This document shows, one piece after another, positions 16,739-28,963 of a stretch of DNA of 64,000 nt. A program made the translations under genes and the position numbers. Numbering within the stretch: position 1 is the stretch's first letter; each line of letters starts with the position of its first letter. The stretch lies in contig NZ_MVHC01000012.1 of the NCBI RefSeq assembly GCF_002086455.1, positions 42,121 to 106,120 of the forward strand, in the 5' to 3' direction. Under the pieces are notes generated by a model. The model did not search any database, had not been told where the DNA came from, and saw nothing but the letters and a program-made list of their open reading frames with translations. This DNA comes from Mycolicibacter algericus DSM 45454 (GTDB taxonomy: Bacteria > Actinomycetota > Actinomycetes > Mycobacteriales > Mycobacteriaceae).

Positions 16739-17902
16739 CTAGTGGCGCATGAACGGCGGGACGTCGACGTCGTCGTCATCCACGCCGTCATCGCCGTTGC
16801 GGCCGCCGACGCTGACCGTCGCACCGTTGGTCGGGGCGGGCACGCTGACGGCGTCGACCGGGTCGAACAGCGACGACGTGACCTTGCCGGCCTGCCCGGG
16901 CGCCACGGCGTGCCGTGGTTGGCCCGTTGCTCCGGTCACCGGTTTGCGGCCCGCACCGGCCGAGTCGAAGCCCGCCGCGATCACGGTCACCCGGACCTCG
17001 TCGCCGAGCGAATCGTCGATCACGGTGCCGAAGATGATGTTGGCTTCGGGGTGCGCGGCGTCCTGCACCAGCGACGCCGCCTCGTTGATCTCGAACAACC
17101 CCAGGTCGCTGCCGCCGGCGACCGACATCAGCACACCCTGGGCGCCCTCCATCGAGGCCTCCAGCAGTGGCGAGTTGATCGCGATCTCAGCGGCCTTGAG
17201 CGCCCGGCCGTCGCCGCGAGCCGACCCGATTCCCATCAACGCGGTGCCCGCGCCGCTCATGATGCCCTTGACGTCGGCGAAGTCGACGTTGATCAGGCCC
17301 GGCGTGGTGATCAGGTCAGTGATGCCCTGGACGCCGTTGAGCAGCACCTCGTCGGCGCTGCGGAAGGCGTCCATCAGCGAGACCTGCGCGTCGCCCATCT
17401 GCAGCAACCGGTCGTTGGGGATCACGATCAGGGTGTCGCAGCTCTCCCGCAGCGTGTTGATCCCGTTCTCGGCCTGGTTGCTGCGGCGTTTGCCCTCGAA
17501 GGAGAACGGCCGGGTGACCACGCCGACGGTCAGCGCCCCGAGCTTGCGCGCGATGGTGGCGACGACCGGTGCGCCACCGGTGCCGGTGCCGCCGCCCTCG
17601 CCGGCGGTGACGAACACCATGTCGGCGCCGCGCAGTAGCTCTTCGATCTCGTCCTTGGCGTCTTCGGCGGCCCGGCGCCCGACTTCGGGGTCGGCGCCGG
17701 CACCGAGGCCGCGGGTCGAGTCGCGCCCGACGTCGAGCTTGACGTCGGCGTCGCTCATCAACAATGCCTGTGCGTCGGTGTTGATCGCGATGAACTCGAC
17801 GCCCTTGAGGCCCTGCTCGATCATCCGGTTGACGGCGTTGACGCCGCCACCACCGATACCCACGACTTTGATGACGGCCAGATAGTTGTGCGGTGGGGTC
17901 AT
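16739..17902 (-). CDS. ftsZ: Cell division GTPase FtsZ
   Basis: Tubulin-like GTPase of 387 residues that forms the Z ring. The GTP-binding glycine loop is [11 protein letters not shown]. The N-terminus has [20 protein letters not shown], and the T7 synergy region is [15 protein letters not shown]. After a variable linker the C-terminal peptide [13 protein letters not shown] is the docking site for SepF and Fts[10 protein letters not shown] lies about ten bases upstream of the ATG. The gene is preceded by 214 bp of non-coding sequence, so it likely has its own promoters, as in other mycobacteria. Confidence 0.98.
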   Translation of the reverse strand: MTPPHNYLAVIKVVGIGGGGVNAVNRMIEQGLKGVEFIAINTDAQALLMSDADVKLDVGRDSTRGLGAGADPEVGRRAAEDAKDEIEELLRGADMVFVTAGEGGGTGTGGAPVVATIARKLGALTVGVVTRPFSFEGKRRSNQAENGINTLRESCDTLIVIPNDRLLQMGDAQVSLMDAFRSADEVLLNGVQGITDLITTPGLINVDFADVKGIMSGAGTALMGIGSARGDGRALKAAEIAINSPLLEASMEGAQGVLMSVAGGSDLGLFEINEAASLVQDAAHPEANIIFGTVIDDSLGDEVRVTVIAAGFDSAGAGRKPVTGATGQPRHAVAPGQAGKVTSSLFDPVDAVSVPAPTNGATVSVGGRNGDDGVDDDDVDVPPFMRH

Positions 17903-18116
17903 CGTTCGTCTTCCTCCCTGGTGGGATCTGATCCCTCTCTGGGGCCTGGCTTACCGCTGAACTCCCTGAACTGCCTTTCGAAAAACTGTGGCAAACCCTC
18001 AACCTCAACCAAAGGCTTAGAGTTATGTCAAGTTGTTCCGCGTAACCGCCACAGTAGGGCCGCCCCGCCCGTCCTCGGCTCCGACGCGCCGGGACACACC
18101 GGGCGAATTTTCTTTC

Positions 18117-19109
18117 CTAGCGGACGGTGGGCAGATCCGGACTCGAGACGTCGTAGGTGTGACCGGGCTGGGTGAGCAACGCCGCCAGCTTCTGGGCCTT
18201 CTCCGCGGTGCGATCGGTGCTGCCCCAGACCACCACCCGGCCGTCGGCCAACGTCAGGGTGATGGAAGCGACCGACGGGGCGGCCACCCGGCTGACCTGG
18301 CCGGCGACCTCGGGGGCCAGCGCGGTCATCACCTGCAGCGCGGCCCGGCTGGCCGGATCCGTCGGACCGGGGTTCTCGACGTCGAATACCGGCAGCGGCC
18401 CCGGCGGCGGCGCCGTCGCGAAATCGACGCCGTCGCGGTCGAACAGATGCGGGCCGTCCGGAAAATCCTTGAACACCACGGCGACCCGCTCCACCACCGT
18501 GATCGACAACACCGAGGGGTACTGCCGCTGCACCCGGGTGCTGGCGACCCGGCGGATCGCCGCGACTCGCTCGGCGACGCTGCCGGTGTCGATTTGCAGC
18601 AGCGGGGTGCCGAGCCGCACCTTCGCGACGTCGATGACCTCCTCACGAGGCACGGCCGCGATCCCGGTGACCTCGATGTCGCGCACCGACATCACCGGCG
18701 TGAAATACAGGATGAGCCCGAGCCCGACCACCAGCACCACCGCGAGGAATGTGGCCAGCACCATCTTCAAGCCCCGGATGGCCCCCCGCGGAACACCCTG
18801 CTGCGGCTCGGCGGAACCGGCCCGGAGTCGGCGCTTTGCATCCCGGCGGGCTTGTTCGATCGCCTCGGCGCGCGCCTGTGCCGCACGGCGCTCGGCGCGC
18901 TCCCGCCGTGCGCGCCGCCGCGGGCCCTCGGCCTCCGCGGGCTCCTCGGACTCCGCGCCGGCCGCGGCGTCACCGGTGGCCCGGCCGGCGTCGGTGTTCT
19001 GGCCGGCTTCGGTGTTCTCGACGTGCTCGGTTTGTTCGATGTCCCGGGCGGCGCCGTCGCCCACCGGGTCTTCCGGTGTCACGTCGGGTTCGTCGGGTGG
19101 CGTACTCAC
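18117..19109 (-). CDS. ftsQ: Cell division protein FtsQ
   Basis: A bitopic divisome protein of 330 residues, starting at GTG 19109 and overlapping the murC stop (GTGA). A long acidic and then basic cytoplasmic part (about 1-125) leads to one transmembrane helix ([20 protein letters not shown]). The POTRA domain follows ([20 protein letters not shown], then [13 protein letters not shown]). The beta domain contains [20 protein letters not shown]. The protein links early and late divisome components in the periplasm. The extended N-terminus is typical of mycobacterial FtsQ. Confidence 0.95.
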   Translation of the reverse strand: MSTPPDEPDVTPEDPVGDGAARDIEQTEHVENTEAGQNTDAGRATGDAAAGAESEEPAEAEGPRRRARRERAERRAAQARAEAIEQARRDAKRRLRAGSAEPQQGVPRGAIRGLKMVLATFLAVVLVVGLGLILYFTPVMSVRDIEVTGIAAVPREEVIDVAKVRLGTPLLQIDTGSVAERVAAIRRVASTRVQRQYPSVLSITVVERVAVVFKDFPDGPHLFDRDGVDFATAPPPGPLPVFDVENPGPTDPASRAALQVMTALAPEVAGQVSRVAAPSVASITLTLADGRVVVWGSTDRTAEKAQKLAALLTQPGHTYDVSSPDLPTVR

Positions 19110-20590
19110 AGCGCGCCCGGGCGGCCGGGAAGGGTCCGGTCGGACCGCGCCCGCAGCGCGGTCACGATCTCCGGGCCCAGCACGGTCACGTCGCCGGCGC
19201 CCATGGTGACGATCACGTCACCAGGCCCGGCCGCCGCGGCCACCGCCTGCGGCACCGCGGCGAAGTCCGGCAGGTAGTGCACCGGAACGCTGACATGCTC
19301 GGCGACACTCGCCCCGCTCACGCCGGGCAACGGCTGCTCACGCGCACCGTAAACGTCAAGCACGAACACCTCATCGGCGCCGTTCAGCGACCGGCCGAAC
19401 TCGGCAGCGAAAGCCTTTGTCCGCGAGTACAGATGCGGCTGAAACACCACCAGGCTGCGGCCCGTGCCACGCTCGGCGAGCAGGGCGCGGACCGCGGTCA
19501 GCGTCGCGGCGATCTCGGTGGGATGGTGTGCGTAGTCGTCGAAGACCCGCACCGACCCCGACGAGCCCGCCGAGCCCACCAATTCGAACCTGCGTCGTAC
19601 CCCGTCGAAGCCAGCCAGACCGTCGAGCACGGCCCGCAGCGGCGCGCCGACCTCGACCGCAGCCAGCAACGCACCCAGCGCGTTGAGCGCCATGTGCCGG
19701 CCCGGCACCGCCAGGCACATCGCCTCCCGGGAAGCGGATCCCGCCAGCGCGATCTCGGCGACCGCGCCGGTCCCCTGCTGTTCCCAGCTCAACAGCGAAC
19801 CGGCCAGCTCCTGCTGTCCGGGCCGCTCGGTGCCGTAGCGCAGAACCCGGATGCCCTGTGCCGCAGTGCGATCGGCCAGCTCGGCGGCGCCGGGGTCATC
19901 GACGCACACCACCGCCGCGCCGCCCGGCGTGATGCGCTCCATGAACGAGTCGAACACCCGGGTGTAGGCCTCGGCACTGCCGAAGAAGTCCAGGTGGTCG
20001 GCTTCGACGTTGGTCACCACCGCGACGTTCGGGGTGTACTCCAGCAGCGAGCCGTCGCTCTCGTCGGCCTCGGCGACGAACAACGGTCCGCTGCCGTGAT
20101 GGGCGTTGGTGCCGGCCTCGGCACCAGCCGAACCCAATTCGCCACCGACCGCGAACGACGGATCCAGCCCGCAGTGCTGCAACGCGACCACCAGCATCGA
20201 CGTGGTGGTGGTCTTGCCGTGCGTGCCGGTGACCATCAAGGTGGTGCGCCCGGCCATCAGCATGGCCAGCACCGCCGGCCGCAACACCACCGGAATGCCG
20301 CGGCGGCGGGCCTCGACGAGTTCGGGGTTGGTCTTGGGGATCGCCGCGTGGGTGGTCACCACCGTGGTGACACCGCCCGGCAACAGATCCAGCGCCGAGG
20401 CGTCGTGGCCGATCCGCACCTGCGCGCCCCGGGCCCGCAGCGCGTGGGTCCCGCGCGACTCCTTGGCGTCGGACCCCGACACCAGGCCGCCCCGGTCCAG
20501 CAGGATGCGGGCGATGCCGGACATGCCCGCTCCTCCGATGCCGACCATGTGCACCCGGCTCAGCTCCGGCGGCAGCTGATCAGTGCTCAT
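19106..20590 (-). CDS. murC: UDP-N-acetylmuramate-L-alanine ligase
   Basis: This 494-residue Mur ligase adds the first residue (L-Ala) to UDP-MurNAc in the cytoplasm. Domain 1 starts with [18 protein letters not shown], binding the UDP-sugar. The ATP P-loop is [16 protein letters not shown]. The central domain motif is [12 protein letters not shown]. The C-terminal domain includes [16 protein letters not shown] and [10 protein letters not shown]. The ATG at 20590 lies 11 bp inside the end of murG, so the two are tightly coupled. All catalytic motifs are intact. Confidence 0.97.
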   Translation of the reverse strand: MSTDQLPPELSRVHMVGIGGAGMSGIARILLDRGGLVSGSDAKESRGTHALRARGAQVRIGHDASALDLLPGGVTTVVTTHAAIPKTNPELVEARRRGIPVVLRPAVLAMLMAGRTTLMVTGTHGKTTTTSMLVVALQHCGLDPSFAVGGELGSAGAEAGTNAHHGSGPLFVAEADESDGSLLEYTPNVAVVTNVEADHLDFFGSAEAYTRVFDSFMERITPGGAAVVCVDDPGAAELADRTAAQGIRVLRYGTERPGQQELAGSLLSWEQQGTGAVAEIALAGSASREAMCLAVPGRHMALNALGALLAAVEVGAPLRAVLDGLAGFDGVRRRFELVGSAGSSGSVRVFDDYAHHPTEIAATLTAVRALLAERGTGRSLVVFQPHLYSRTKAFAAEFGRSLNGADEVFVLDVYGAREQPLPGVSGASVAEHVSVPVHYLPDFAAVPQAVAAAAGPGDVIVTMGAGDVTVLGPEIVTALRARSDRTLPGRPGAL

Positions 20591-21737
20591 TACGGCTCCG
20601 AGACCGCCGGTCGGCCGCCACGTCCAACGCCGCCTGCGCCACCCGCTGCGCCGCTTCCGGGTGCCCGGCCAGCCGGGCGGCGCTGGTCATCGCGGCGAGC
20701 CGCGCCCGGTCGGTGAGCAGCCCGGCGACCGTGCCGGCCACGAAGTCCGGGGTCAGCGCGGCGTCGTCGACCAGCTCACCGCCGCCCGCGTCGACGACCG
20801 GCAGCGCGTTGAGCCGCTGCTCACCGTTGCCGATCGGCAACGGCACGTACACCGCCGGCAATCCGACCGCCGACACCTCGGCGACCGTCATCGCCCCGGA
20901 CCGGCAGATCGCCAGATCGGCGGCCGCATATGCCAGGTCCATCCGGTCCAAATAAGGCACCGCGACGTACGGCGGATCGCCCTCGGCGGGCTGCGGCAGA
21001 TCCAGCGTGTTCTTCGGGCCGTGCGCGTGCAGCACCGAAACCCCAGCCGCAGCAAGATGTTTGGCCGCGCCGGCGACGGCCTGGTTGATCGACTGGGCGC
21101 CTTGCGAACCGCCGAACACCAGCAGCACCCGGGCGTCGTCGGCGAAGCCGAAGTGGGCGCGGGCCGTTGCCCGCAGCGCCGCCCGGTCCAGCGTGGTGAT
21201 CGCCGCGCGGACCGGCACCCCGACCACCTCCGGGCGCGACAGGCCGCAATCGCCGACGGCGGAGAGCACCCGCACGGCGCCGCGGGCGCCGACCCGGTTG
21301 GCCAGCCCGGCGCGCGCATTGGCCTCGTGGATCACCACCGGAATCTGCCGCCGACCGATACCACGCGCGGCCAGATACGCCGGCAACGCCACGTAGCCGC
21401 CGAACCCGATCACCACGTCAGCCCGCACGGCGCGCAACACCGCCCGGGTCTCGCGAACGGCCCGCACCACCCGGGCCGGCAGCCGAACCAGATCAGCGTT
21501 GAGTTTGCGCGGCAACGGCACCGGGGTGATCAACTCCAGGTCATAGCCGCGAGCAGGCACCAGCCGGGTCTCCAGGCCGCGTGCCGTGCCCAGCGCGGTG
21601 ATGCGGACACCCGCGTCCACGGCGCGCAGCGCGTCGGCGACGGCCATCGCGGGCTCGACGTGGCCTGCGGTACCGCCGCCGGCCAGAACCACCGATATCG
21701 GCGCACCGCGGTCCGGCTTGCTGACCGAGTCGTTCAC
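20580..21737 (-). CDS. murG: UDP-GlcNAc-undecaprenyl-pyrophosphoryl-MurNAc-pentapeptide transferase MurG
   Basis: This membrane-associated GT-B transferase (385 residues) turns lipid I into lipid II. The N-terminal glycine motif is [35 protein letters not shown] and [17 protein letters not shown] follow. The C-terminal donor site has [17 protein letters not shown], and [21 protein letters not shown] use GTG 21737, four bases after the ftsW stop, with GGGGA adjacent. The same [12 protein letters not shown] start is used in M. tuberculosis. A much longer in-frame extension runs antisense-free through ftsW and is not real. Confidence 0.96.
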   Translation of the reverse strand: MNDSVSKPDRGAPISVVLAGGGTAGHVEPAMAVADALRAVDAGVRITALGTARGLETRLVPARGYDLELITPVPLPRKLNADLVRLPARVVRAVRETRAVLRAVRADVVIGFGGYVALPAYLAARGIGRRQIPVVIHEANARAGLANRVGARGAVRVLSAVGDCGLSRPEVVGVPVRAAITTLDRAALRATARAHFGFADDARVLLVFGGSQGAQSINQAVAGAAKHLAAAGVSVLHAHGPKNTLDLPQPAEGDPPYVAVPYLDRMDLAYAAADLAICRSGAMTVAEVSAVGLPAVYVPLPIGNGEQRLNALPVVDAGGGELVDDAALTPDFVAGTVAGLLTDRARLAAMTSAARLAGHPEAAQRVAQAALDVAADRRSRSRNEH

Positions 21738-21741
21738 TCCC

Positions 21742-23310
21742 CTAATGCTGACCTTCCAGTGCGCGTGCGCGCCCGACTGTCGGACGCCGCTCGGCCGACG
21801 CCGGTTGTCGGGACGCCGCTTGTACGGACGCCGCCCGGCGACGTCGGCCGGCTCCATTTTGCCCTGCCCGGCCCGTACCGCGGCTCGCCGCCCGCTTCGT
21901 CGGCTGCCCGGCTGCGCGTTGCCGCCCGGCCGACCGGGACGGTGCCCGCCCGGTGCCGCGCTGCCCGCCGGCGGATTGCGGCCGAGACCGCAGCCGGTCA
22001 CGCAGTGCCTCGATCCGGGTCGGTGCATACGGCTCCGGCAGCGGCAACCGCAGCATCCGGTTCATCCGGTCGTCGGCGCCGGCGCGCAGCGCAGCCACCG
22101 CCTCCGGTTCGTGCCGGGCCGCATTGGCCATGATGCCGATCATGAACAACGTTGTCGCCGTGGAGGTTCCACCGGCCGATATCAGCGGTAGCTGAATCCC
22201 GGTGACAGGCAGCAGCCCGATCACGTAGCCGACGTTGATGAAGGACTGGCCGATCACCCACATCGTGGTGGTGGCCGTCAGCAGTCGCAGGAACGGGTCG
22301 GCGGAGCGCTTCGCGATGCGCATGCCGGTGTAGGCGAACAGGCCGAACAGCGCCAGCAACCCGAACCCGCCGATGAAGCCGAGTTCCTCGCCGATGATGG
22401 CGAAGATGAAGTCGTTGTGCGCGTTGGGCAGGTAGTTCCACTTGGCGGTCCCCTGGCCCAGGCCGTCGCCGAAGATGCCGCCGTTGGCCAGTGCGAACTT
22501 CGCCTGCCGCGCCTGGTACCCGGCGTTCATCGGGTCGGCATCTGGGTCCAGCCAGGACCGCACCCGGTCGGAACGGTAACCCTCCGAGACGGCCAGGATG
22601 CCGGCCGCCACGATCACCGCCGCCAGCGAGCTGGTGAACACCCGCAGCGGCAGGCCGGCGTACCACAGCAGCGCCAGCAGGATGATGCCCAGCGAGACCG
22701 TCTGCCCCAGGTCCGGTTGGGCGACGATCAGCGCCAAAGCGACCACCGCGGCCGGCACCAGCGGAATCAGCATCTCGCGCAGCGTCGCGCGTTCCATCCG
22801 CCGGGCCGCCAGCAGGTGGGCGCCCCAGATGGCGAACGCGATCTTGGCCAGTTCGGAGGGCTGCATGGAGAATCCGGCGACGACGAACCAGCCCCGGGAG
22901 CCGTTGGACAGCGTGCCGATACCGGGGATAAGCACGAGCACCAGCAACACGACGGTGAACGCGAATCCCAGAAAAGCCATGCGGCGCATGAACCGCACCG
23001 GCATCCGCAACGCCACATAGCAACCGATGAGCCCGATCACCGTCCAGAGCACCTGCTTGCCGAAGATCCGCCAGGCCGAGCCGTCGACACCGTAGGACTC
23101 CACCCCCGACGCGGACAGCACCATGATCAGACCGAGCGTGGTCAGCAACGCGGCAATGGCGATGATGAGGTGAAACGACGTCATGGGCCGGCCCAGCCAG
23201 GCCCCGAACCGGGTGCGCGGCTCGGTGTTGGCGGGCTTCGGCGGCGTCGTCTCGTCCTCGGCGGCCGCGGCCCCGGCGTCTCGCCGCAGCCGGGCCAGAA
23301 TCCCGATCAC
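21742..23310 (-). CDS. ftsW: Lipid II polymerase FtsW (SEDS family)
   Basis: Septal peptidoglycan glycosyltransferase of 522 residues with about ten transmembrane segments. The catalytic-loop Asp is in [20 protein letters not shown]. Other SEDS blocks are [36 protein letters not shown] and the C-terminal [20 protein letters not shown]. The cytoplasmic C-terminal tail of about 110 residues is unusually rich in Arg, Gly, Gln and Ala, as in mycobacterial FtsW where it contacts FtsZ. It starts at GTG 23310, overlapping the murD stop (GTGA), and works with PbpB encoded upstream. Confidence 0.96.
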   Translation of the reverse strand: MIGILARLRRDAGAAAAEDETTPPKPANTEPRTRFGAWLGRPMTSFHLIIAIAALLTTLGLIMVLSASGVESYGVDGSAWRIFGKQVLWTVIGLIGCYVALRMPVRFMRRMAFLGFAFTVVLLVLVLIPGIGTLSNGSRGWFVVAGFSMQPSELAKIAFAIWGAHLLAARRMERATLREMLIPLVPAAVVALALIVAQPDLGQTVSLGIILLALLWYAGLPLRVFTSSLAAVIVAAGILAVSEGYRSDRVRSWLDPDADPMNAGYQARQAKFALANGGIFGDGLGQGTAKWNYLPNAHNDFIFAIIGEELGFIGGFGLLALFGLFAYTGMRIAKRSADPFLRLLTATTTMWVIGQSFINVGYVIGLLPVTGIQLPLISAGGTSTATTLFMIGIMANAARHEPEAVAALRAGADDRMNRMLRLPLPEPYAPTRIEALRDRLRSRPQSAGGQRGTGRAPSRSAGRQRAAGQPTKRAASRGTGRAGQNGAGRRRRAASVQAASRQPASAERRPTVGRARALEGQH

Positions 23311-24833
23311 ACCGCCCCTGCCGCGGCGCGCGCGGCGGCCGCGAAGGCTTCGCCCCGGGCGCCGTAGCCGGCGAACTGGTCGAAGGACGCCCCCGCCGGG
23401 GCCAGCAGCACCGTGTCGCCGGGCCTTGCCAGGTCACGGGCGGCGGCGACCACCGCGGTCATCACTCGCGAGCCCAGCGACTCGTCGGACCCATCAGCTA
23501 CTCGTGTCACACGAGTAACTGGAGACACAGCAGTCTCACCCATAACTTGCATATCAGCATCCTGACCCGTCTCAACGAAGACGACGGGGACATCCGGTGC
23601 GTGTCGTGATAACGCCTTGGCAACCTCGCCGCGATCGCGGCCGATCAGCACCGCCCCGGCCAGGTGATCGGCGATGCGGGCGACGGTCGCCTCGACCGAG
23701 GCGCCCTTGAGCAGACCACCGGCCACCCAGACCACCCGCGGGTAGGCCAGCACCGAGGCTTCGGCGGCGTGCGGGTTGGTGGCCTTGGAGTCGTCGACGT
23801 AGCTGATGCCGTCGGCGACGACCACCAGTTCGGCGCGGTGCCGACCGACCTGAAACGATGCCAACGCGGCCGCGATCGCCTCCGGCGGCACCGCCACGCT
23901 GCGGGCCAGCGCCGCCGCGGCCAGCGCATCCAGCACGCCGACCGGCCCGGGCACCGAAATCGAGGCCACCGGCGCCAGCGCCACGGCTTCCGCGCCGGCG
24001 AACGCGCGGTCGACCAGCATGCCGTCGATGACGCCGAGCTCGCCGGCCGCCGGCTCCCCGAGCCGGAAACCGGCCTTCACCGCCGCGGGCGACCCGCCCA
24101 GCAGCGCCGCCGCGCGGGCGTCGTCGAGGCCGACCACCGCCACCCGGCCGGCCAGTGCCCGCGCCTTGTCGGCGGTGTAGGCGGCCATGCTGCCGTGCCA
24201 GTCCAGGTGGTCTTCGGCGATGTTGAGCACCGCCCCGGCCTCCGGACGCAGCGACGGCGCCCAGTGCAGCTGGAAACTGGACAGCTCGACGGCCAGCAGT
24301 TCGGATTCATGCGGCGGTCCCAGCTTCCGCTCTCCTCCGTCGAGCCTCGCTGAACCGCCGGCGGGCTCGCCGAGCACATCGAGCACCGGGCTGCCGATGT
24401 TGCCGCACAATGCGGCGCGCCGGCCCGCGGCGGTCAGCATGGCGTGCAGCATCGACGTCGTGGTGGTCTTGCCGTTGGTGCCGGTCACCACCAGCCAGCG
24501 CCGTGGCGGACCGTAACGACCAGCCGCATCGAGCTGCCAGGCCAGTTCCACGTCACCCCAGATCGGCACCCCGGCTTCGGCCGCCGCGGCCAGCACGGGT
24601 GTGGTGGGCGCAAACCCGGGGCTGGTGACCACCAGGGTGTAGTCGGCGATCTGGGACCCGGCCTGGGCCGGGCTGCACCTGGTGACCCCGGTGTGGGCAC
24701 GCAGCGCGGCCGGGTCGTCGTCGCAGAGTGTCAAGTCCAGGCCCAGCGGCGCCAACGCACTCAGCACCGCCCGGCCGGTCACCCCGGCGCCGGCAACCAG
24801 CACCCGGGCGCCGGAGGACAGCACGCCGGTCAT
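23307..24833 (-). CDS. murD: UDP-N-acetylmuramoyl-L-alanine-D-glutamate ligase MurD, with in-frame insertion
   Basis: This 508-residue Mur ligase adds D-Glu, the second stem residue. The UDP site is [17 protein letters not shown], the P-loop [17 protein letters not shown], the central motif [12 protein letters not shown], and the C-terminal domain [17 protein letters not shown]. Compared with M. tuberculosis MurD (about 486 residues, from memory), about 19 residues are inserted between GEPA and ELLAVELSS (24303-24359). That segment ends in an inverted repeat. A second variable stretch near the C-terminus holds a 19-bp DNA palindrome at 23499-23517. Neither lies in a catalytic motif, so the enzyme should be active. 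It starts one base after the mraY stop. Confidence 0.96.
   Translation of the reverse strand: MTGVLSSGARVLVAGAGVTGRAVLSALAPLGLDLTLCDDDPAALRAHTGVTRCSPAQAGSQIADYTLVVTSPGFAPTTPVLAAAAEAGVPIWGDVELAWQLDAAGRYGPPRRWLVVTGTNGKTTTTSMLHAMLTAAGRRAALCGNIGSPVLDVLGEPAGGSARLDGGERKLGPPHESELLAVELSSFQLHWAPSLRPEAGAVLNIAEDHLDWHGSMAAYTADKARALAGRVAVVGLDDARAAALLGGSPAAVKAGFRLGEPAAGELGVIDGMLVDRAFAGAEAVALAPVASISVPGPVGVLDALAAAALARSVAVPPEAIAAALASFQVGRHRAELVVVADGISYVDDSKATNPHAAEASVLAYPRVVWVAGGLLKGASVEATVARIADHLAGAVLIGRDRGEVAKALSRHAPDVPVVFVETGQDADMQVMGETAVSPVTRVTRVADGSDESLGSRVMTAVVAAARDLARPGDTVLLAPAGASFDQFAGYGARGEAFAAAARAAAGAV
24303..24359. repeat. Candidate small palindrome-ended insertion inside murD
   Basis: These 57 bp encode 19 residues that interrupt an otherwise conserved junction in MurD. 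Arms 24313-24324 and 24349-24359 form an imperfect 11-12 bp inverted repeat, and the right arm coincides with the insertion edge. No second copy was seen in the window. Confidence 0.4.
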
Positions 24834-24834
24834 G

Positions 24835-25914
24835 TCAGCCGCCGACGGCGGTGAACCACTCGCCGTAGAACATGGAGACGCCCAGCCCGCAGGCGATGGC
24901 CGTCAGCAGCCAGAACCGGATGATCACGGTGGTCTCCGCCCAGCCGGCCAACTCGAAGTGATGATGGAACGGCGCCATCCGGAACACCCGGCGGCCGGTG
25001 CTGCGGAACGCCAGGATCTGCACGACGACCGAGGTGATCTCGGCGACGAAGAGCCCGCCGAGCACCACCGCGAGGATCTCGGTGCGGGTGGTGATCGACA
25101 TCCCGGCGATCACCCCGCCCAGCGCCAGTGATCCGGTGTCGCCCATGAAGATCTTCGCCGGCGCGGCGTTCCACCACAGAAACCCGATGCAGGCGCCCGC
25201 CGTTGCGGCGGCGATCAGCGCCAAATCCAGCGGGTCGCGCACGTTGTAGCAACCCAGTCCGGGCGCGATGGCACAGGCGTTGCGGTGCTGCATCACGGTG
25301 ATCAGCACGTAGGCGGCACTGACCATCGCCATCGATCCGGCGGCCAGGCCGTCCAGGCCGTCGGTGAAGTTCACCGCGTTCGACCAGGCGCTGACGATCA
25401 GGATGACGAACAACACGAAAATCGCCGGTGGCAGTGTGACGGTGGCGATCTCGCGCACGTAGGACAGCTGCTGGGAGCCCGGGGTCAGCCCGGAGCTGTT
25501 GCGGAAGTTGAGCACCAGCAGGCCGAACAGGGTCGCCGCGGTGACCTGCCCGACGGTCTTGGCGGTCTTGTTCAGGCCGAGATTGCGTGACCGGCGGATC
25601 TTGATCAGGTCGTCGATGAATCCGACGCCGCCCAGCGCGGTCGCCAGCCCCAATACCAATAGCCCGGAGGCCGTCGGTCCGGTGCCGTAGAAGACCAGGC
25701 CGGCCAGTTGAGCCGTCAGGTAGCCCGCCCAGATCCCGGCCACGATCGCTACGCCACCCATCGACGGTGTGCCCCGTTTGCTCTGATGGCTGGCCGGGCC
25801 GTCCTCGCGGATCTCCTGACCGAAGCCCTGCTTGGTGAACACCCGGATCAGCACCGGGGTCAGCAGGATCGCGACCAACAGCGCGACACCGGCCGCGACG
25901 AGGATCATGATCAT
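24835..25914 (-). CDS. mraY: Phospho-N-acetylmuramoyl-pentapeptide transferase MraY
   Basis: An integral membrane enzyme of 359 residues with about ten helices, forming lipid I from UDP-MurNAc-pentapeptide and undecaprenyl phosphate. Signature motifs are [12 protein letters not shown] near the N-terminus, [20 protein letters not shown] with the paired Asp, [15 protein letters not shown] with the catalytic Asp, and [17 protein letters not shown]. The C-terminal [18 protein letters not shown] carries the conserved His cluster. Its ATG overlaps the murF stop by four bases. This is the target of several nucleoside antibiotics. Confidence 0.97.
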   Translation of the reverse strand: MIMILVAAGVALLVAILLTPVLIRVFTKQGFGQEIREDGPASHQSKRGTPSMGGVAIVAGIWAGYLTAQLAGLVFYGTGPTASGLLVLGLATALGGVGFIDDLIKIRRSRNLGLNKTAKTVGQVTAATLFGLLVLNFRNSSGLTPGSQQLSYVREIATVTLPPAIFVLFVILIVSAWSNAVNFTDGLDGLAAGSMAMVSAAYVLITVMQHRNACAIAPGLGCYNVRDPLDLALIAAATAGACIGFLWWNAAPAKIFMGDTGSLALGGVIAGMSITTRTEILAVVLGGLFVAEITSVVVQILAFRSTGRRVFRMAPFHHHFELAGWAETTVIIRFWLLTAIACGLGVSMFYGEWFTAVGG

Positions 25915-27416
25915 CGGCGGTCTCCCGGGTGGTCGCTGACCAGCGCGTCGGCCAGGACCGTCAGCCCGGCGGAGTTGGACGCCTTGACCAGCACCACGTC
26001 ACCCGGCCGCAATTCGGCGCGCAGCAGGGCCAGGGCGGCATCGACGTCTTGTACCGCAGTGGCCTCGGCGCCCCAGGATCCCTCCATGACCGCGCCGTGG
26101 TGCATCGCCCCCATTGCTCTCCCTACGCCGACGACAATGAGACGAGACACATCTAAGCGCACCGCGAGCCGGCCGATGCGGTCATGCTCAGATATCGCGT
26201 CCTCGCCCAGCTCAGCCATCTCGCCGAGCACGGCCCAGCTGTGGCGCTTCGCCCCCGGATTCTCACCGCGGGCGATCCAGGCCAGCGCCTGCAGCGCCGC
26301 CCGCATGGAGTCGGGGTTGGCGTTGTAGGAGTCGTCGATCACGGTTACGCCGTCGGCGCGGGTACTGACCTGCATCCGGTGCCCCGAGGCCGGCCCGGCG
26401 CCCGCCAGGGCGTCGGCCACCTGCTGCGGCGTAGCACCGCATTCCAAGGCCACGGCAGCGGCGCACAGCGCGTTGCCGACTTGGTGGTCTCCGGACACCC
26501 CGAGTGACACCGTGACGTCGGCTTCGCAACCGGCGTGCAGGGCGAACCGCGGGCGGGCCAACTCGTCGAGGACCACGGCATCGGCCCACACGTCGGCCGG
26601 CGCGGAGCGGCTGACCCGCACCACCCGTGCGACGGTCTTGTCCGCCATCGTGGCCACCGCGGAATCGTCGACGTTGAGGATCACCACGCCCGACTCCGGA
26701 ACGGCTTGCACCAGTTCGGCTTTGGTCTCCGCGATCGCCTCGCGGGAGCCGAACTCGCCCAGATGCGCGCTGCCGACGTTGAGCACCACCGCCAGTTGCG
26801 GCGGGGCGATGGCGGCCAGTTCCGCGATGTTGCCGCGATGCCGCGCGGACAGCTCCAGCACCAGAAAGTCCGTGTGCTCATCGGCCCGCAGCACCGTCCA
26901 CGGGTGGCCCAGTTCGTTGTTGAACGATCCGGGCGGCGCCACCACCTGACCCAGCGGCGCCAGCACCGTGGCGATCAGGTCTTTGGTGGAGGTTTTGCCC
27001 GACGAGCCGGTAACGCCGATGATCCTCAGGCCCTCGGCGACCAGTCGGGCGGCCACCGCGGCGGCGAGTTTGGCCAGCGCGGCCAGCACCGTCGCCCCGG
27101 ATCCGGACGCGTCGTCGTGCTCGAGCGCACCGGATCTGCTGGCGGCCTTCGGGCCGGGGTCTACCACGATCGCCGGCACCCCGACCGGACGGGCCGCCAG
27201 CACCGCCACCGCGCCGGCGGCCACCGCCGACGCCGCGTGGTCGTGGCCGTCGGCACGCGCACCGGGCAGAGCCAGGAACAACGAGCCCGCGGTGATGCGA
27301 CGGGAGTCGAACTCCACGGTCCCGCTGACCACGGTGCGCGCGGCCTGCTCCGGTGAGATGTCGGCGAGCCGGCCACCCACGATCGCGGCGATCTCCGCGA
27401 CGGTCAGCGCGATCAT
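25911..27416 (-). CDS. murF: UDP-N-acetylmuramoyl-tripeptide-D-alanyl-D-alanine ligase
   Basis: The 501-residue Mur ligase adds the D-Ala-D-Ala dipeptide to complete the stem peptide. The N-terminal UDP-tripeptide domain contains [20 protein letters not shown]. The P-loop is [18 protein letters not shown], the central domain motif [13 protein letters not shown], and the C-terminal domain [19 protein letters not shown]. The ATG at 27416 overlaps the murE stop. All ligase motifs are intact, and the length is close to that of other mycobacterial MurF proteins. Confidence 0.97.
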   Translation of the reverse strand: MIALTVAEIAAIVGGRLADISPEQAARTVVSGTVEFDSRRITAGSLFLALPGARADGHDHAASAVAAGAVAVLAARPVGVPAIVVDPGPKAASRSGALEHDDASGSGATVLAALAKLAAAVAARLVAEGLRIIGVTGSSGKTSTKDLIATVLAPLGQVVAPPGSFNNELGHPWTVLRADEHTDFLVLELSARHRGNIAELAAIAPPQLAVVLNVGSAHLGEFGSREAIAETKAELVQAVPESGVVILNVDDSAVATMADKTVARVVRVSRSAPADVWADAVVLDELARPRFALHAGCEADVTVSLGVSGDHQVGNALCAAAVALECGATPQQVADALAGAGPASGHRMQVSTRADGVTVIDDSYNANPDSMRAALQALAWIARGENPGAKRHSWAVLGEMAELGEDAISEHDRIGRLAVRLDVSRLIVVGVGRAMGAMHHGAVMEGSWGAEATAVQDVDAALALLRAELRPGDVVLVKASNSAGLTVLADALVSDHPGDRR

Positions 27417-28963
27417 CGGTGCTGCTCGCGCGCTTCGAGCGCCTGGGCCAGCTCGATTCGGTCGTCGAAGGGCTGCGTTCGTCCCCCGGCGGTCTGCCCG
27501 GTTTCGTGGCCCTTGCCGGCGACGAGCACCACATCGCCGGGCCGCGCCCAGCGCACCGCGTGCTCGATCGCCGCCCGGCGATCACCGATCTCGACCACCG
27601 CCGCGCTGCCGTCGGCCGCACCGGCCAGAATCGCGCGCCGGATGTCGGCGGGGTCCTCGCCCCGCGGGTTGTCGTCGGTGATGACCACCAGGTCCGCGGT
27701 CTCGGCGGCGATCCGCCCCATCGGCGCGCGCTTGCCGTGGTCGCGGTCGCCGCCGGCGCCGAAAACCACAGCCAGCCGCCCGGCCGTTTCGCGCAGGTCC
27801 TGGCGCAGTGTCTGCAAGACCGCGGCCAGCGCACCCGGCTTGTGCGCGTAGTCGACCAGCGCCAGGAAGCCCTGGCCGCGATCGATCGGCTCCATCCGGC
27901 CGGGCACCCGGGCGTCGCGCAGGCCCGGCGCCGCCTGCTCCGGCGACACCCCGACCACGTCGAGAATCGCCAGCGCCACCAGACAATTGGCGACGTTGTA
28001 GTCCCCGGGCAGCCCGATTCCGACCGGATGGTGCACACCGGCGGGGTCCACCGCCACGAACTCCCGGCCACCTGGGCCCGCAGCCGCGCTGACGCCTTCC
28101 ACACCCCAGCCCGCGGGCCGGCCGGTAACGCTGACGGTGACCGGTGCGCTCGCGCGCGCCGCCATCGCCTCGCCGGCCTCGTCGTCGATACAGACCACCG
28201 TCCGGGCGGCGTGCAGCGGTGAGGCCGGATCGAACAGCCGCGCCTTGGCCTCGAAGTAGTCGGCCATGCTCGGGTGGAAGTCCAGGTGGTCACGCGACAG
28301 GTTGGTGAACGCGCCCACCGCAAAGCGGGTGCCGTCGGCCCGGCCCAACGTCAGGGCGTGGCTGGACACCTCCATCACCACGGTGTCGACCCCGCGCTGC
28401 GCCATCACTGCCAGCAGCGCCTGCAGCGCCGGCGCCTCGGGGGTGGTCAGCGCGCTGGGCAGATCGACCCCGTCGATTCGGACCCCGACGGTGCCGATCA
28501 GCCCCGCGGTCCGGCCGGCGGCCCGCAACCCGGCCTCCACCAGGTAGGCGGTGGTGGTTTTGCCCGACGTCCCGGTGACACCGATGACCGTGAGCCGCTC
28601 GCAGGGATGCCGGTAGACGGTGGCCGCCAATTCGCCGAGCACCGCGCGAGGAGCCGGATGCACCAGCACCGGTATCCCGGGCGCCGCTGCGCCGCTGGTG
28701 ATCTCGGCGGCCCCGTCGCCATCGGAGAGCACCGCGACCGCGCCGCGTGCCACCGCGTCGGCGACGAACCGCGCCCCGCGGGTGGTCGCGCCGGGCAGCG
28801 CCGCGAACAGGTCCCCTGGCTGCGCATCCTGGGCGCGCAGCGTCAGCCCGGTGATCGGCAGCTCCGGCACCACACCGCCGGTCGCGGAGACCGCCCCGAC
28901 GTGGTCGGCCAGGACGCGCAGCGGCGTACCCGTCCCGACCTCAGGGCGCATTGCGGCAGACAC
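27413..28963 (-). CDS. murE: UDP-N-acetylmuramoyl-tripeptide synthetase, meso-diaminopimelate-adding
   Basis: A 516-residue Mur ligase adding the third stem residue. The motif DDNPRGEDP contains DNPR, the signature for meso-diaminopimelate specificity, as expected for mycobacteria. The P-loop is [34 protein letters not shown] is the central motif; [16 protein letters not shown] lies in the C-terminal domain. The chosen start GTG 28963 has GGAGG eight bases upstream; ATG 28951 is an alternative and a longer open frame upstream lacks support. It lies 116 bp downstream of pbpB; the Rv2159c-Rv2162c genes that intervene in M. tuberculosis are absent. Confidence 0.96.
   Translation of the reverse strand: MSAAMRPEVGTGTPLRVLADHVGAVSATGGVVPELPITGLTLRAQDAQPGDLFAALPGATTRGARFVADAVARGAVAVLSDGDGAAEITSGAAAPGIPVLVHPAPRAVLGELAATVYRHPCERLTVIGVTGTSGKTTTAYLVEAGLRAAGRTAGLIGTVGVRIDGVDLPSALTTPEAPALQALLAVMAQRGVDTVVMEVSSHALTLGRADGTRFAVGAFTNLSRDHLDFHPSMADYFEAKARLFDPASPLHAARTVVCIDDEAGEAMAARASAPVTVSVTGRPAGWGVEGVSAAAGPGGREFVAVDPAGVHHPVGIGLPGDYNVANCLVALAILDVVGVSPEQAAPGLRDARVPGRMEPIDRGQGFLALVDYAHKPGALAAVLQTLRQDLRETAGRLAVVFGAGGDRDHGKRAPMGRIAAETADLVVITDDNPRGEDPADIRRAILAGAADGSAAVVEIGDRRAAIEHAVRWARPGDVVLVAGKGHETGQTAGGRTQPFDDRIELAQALEAREQHR

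Noticed and set aside
25969..26156. Possible truncated or divergent end of murF
   Set aside because: The murF protein is full length and all Mur ligase motifs are present; variation there is ordinary.
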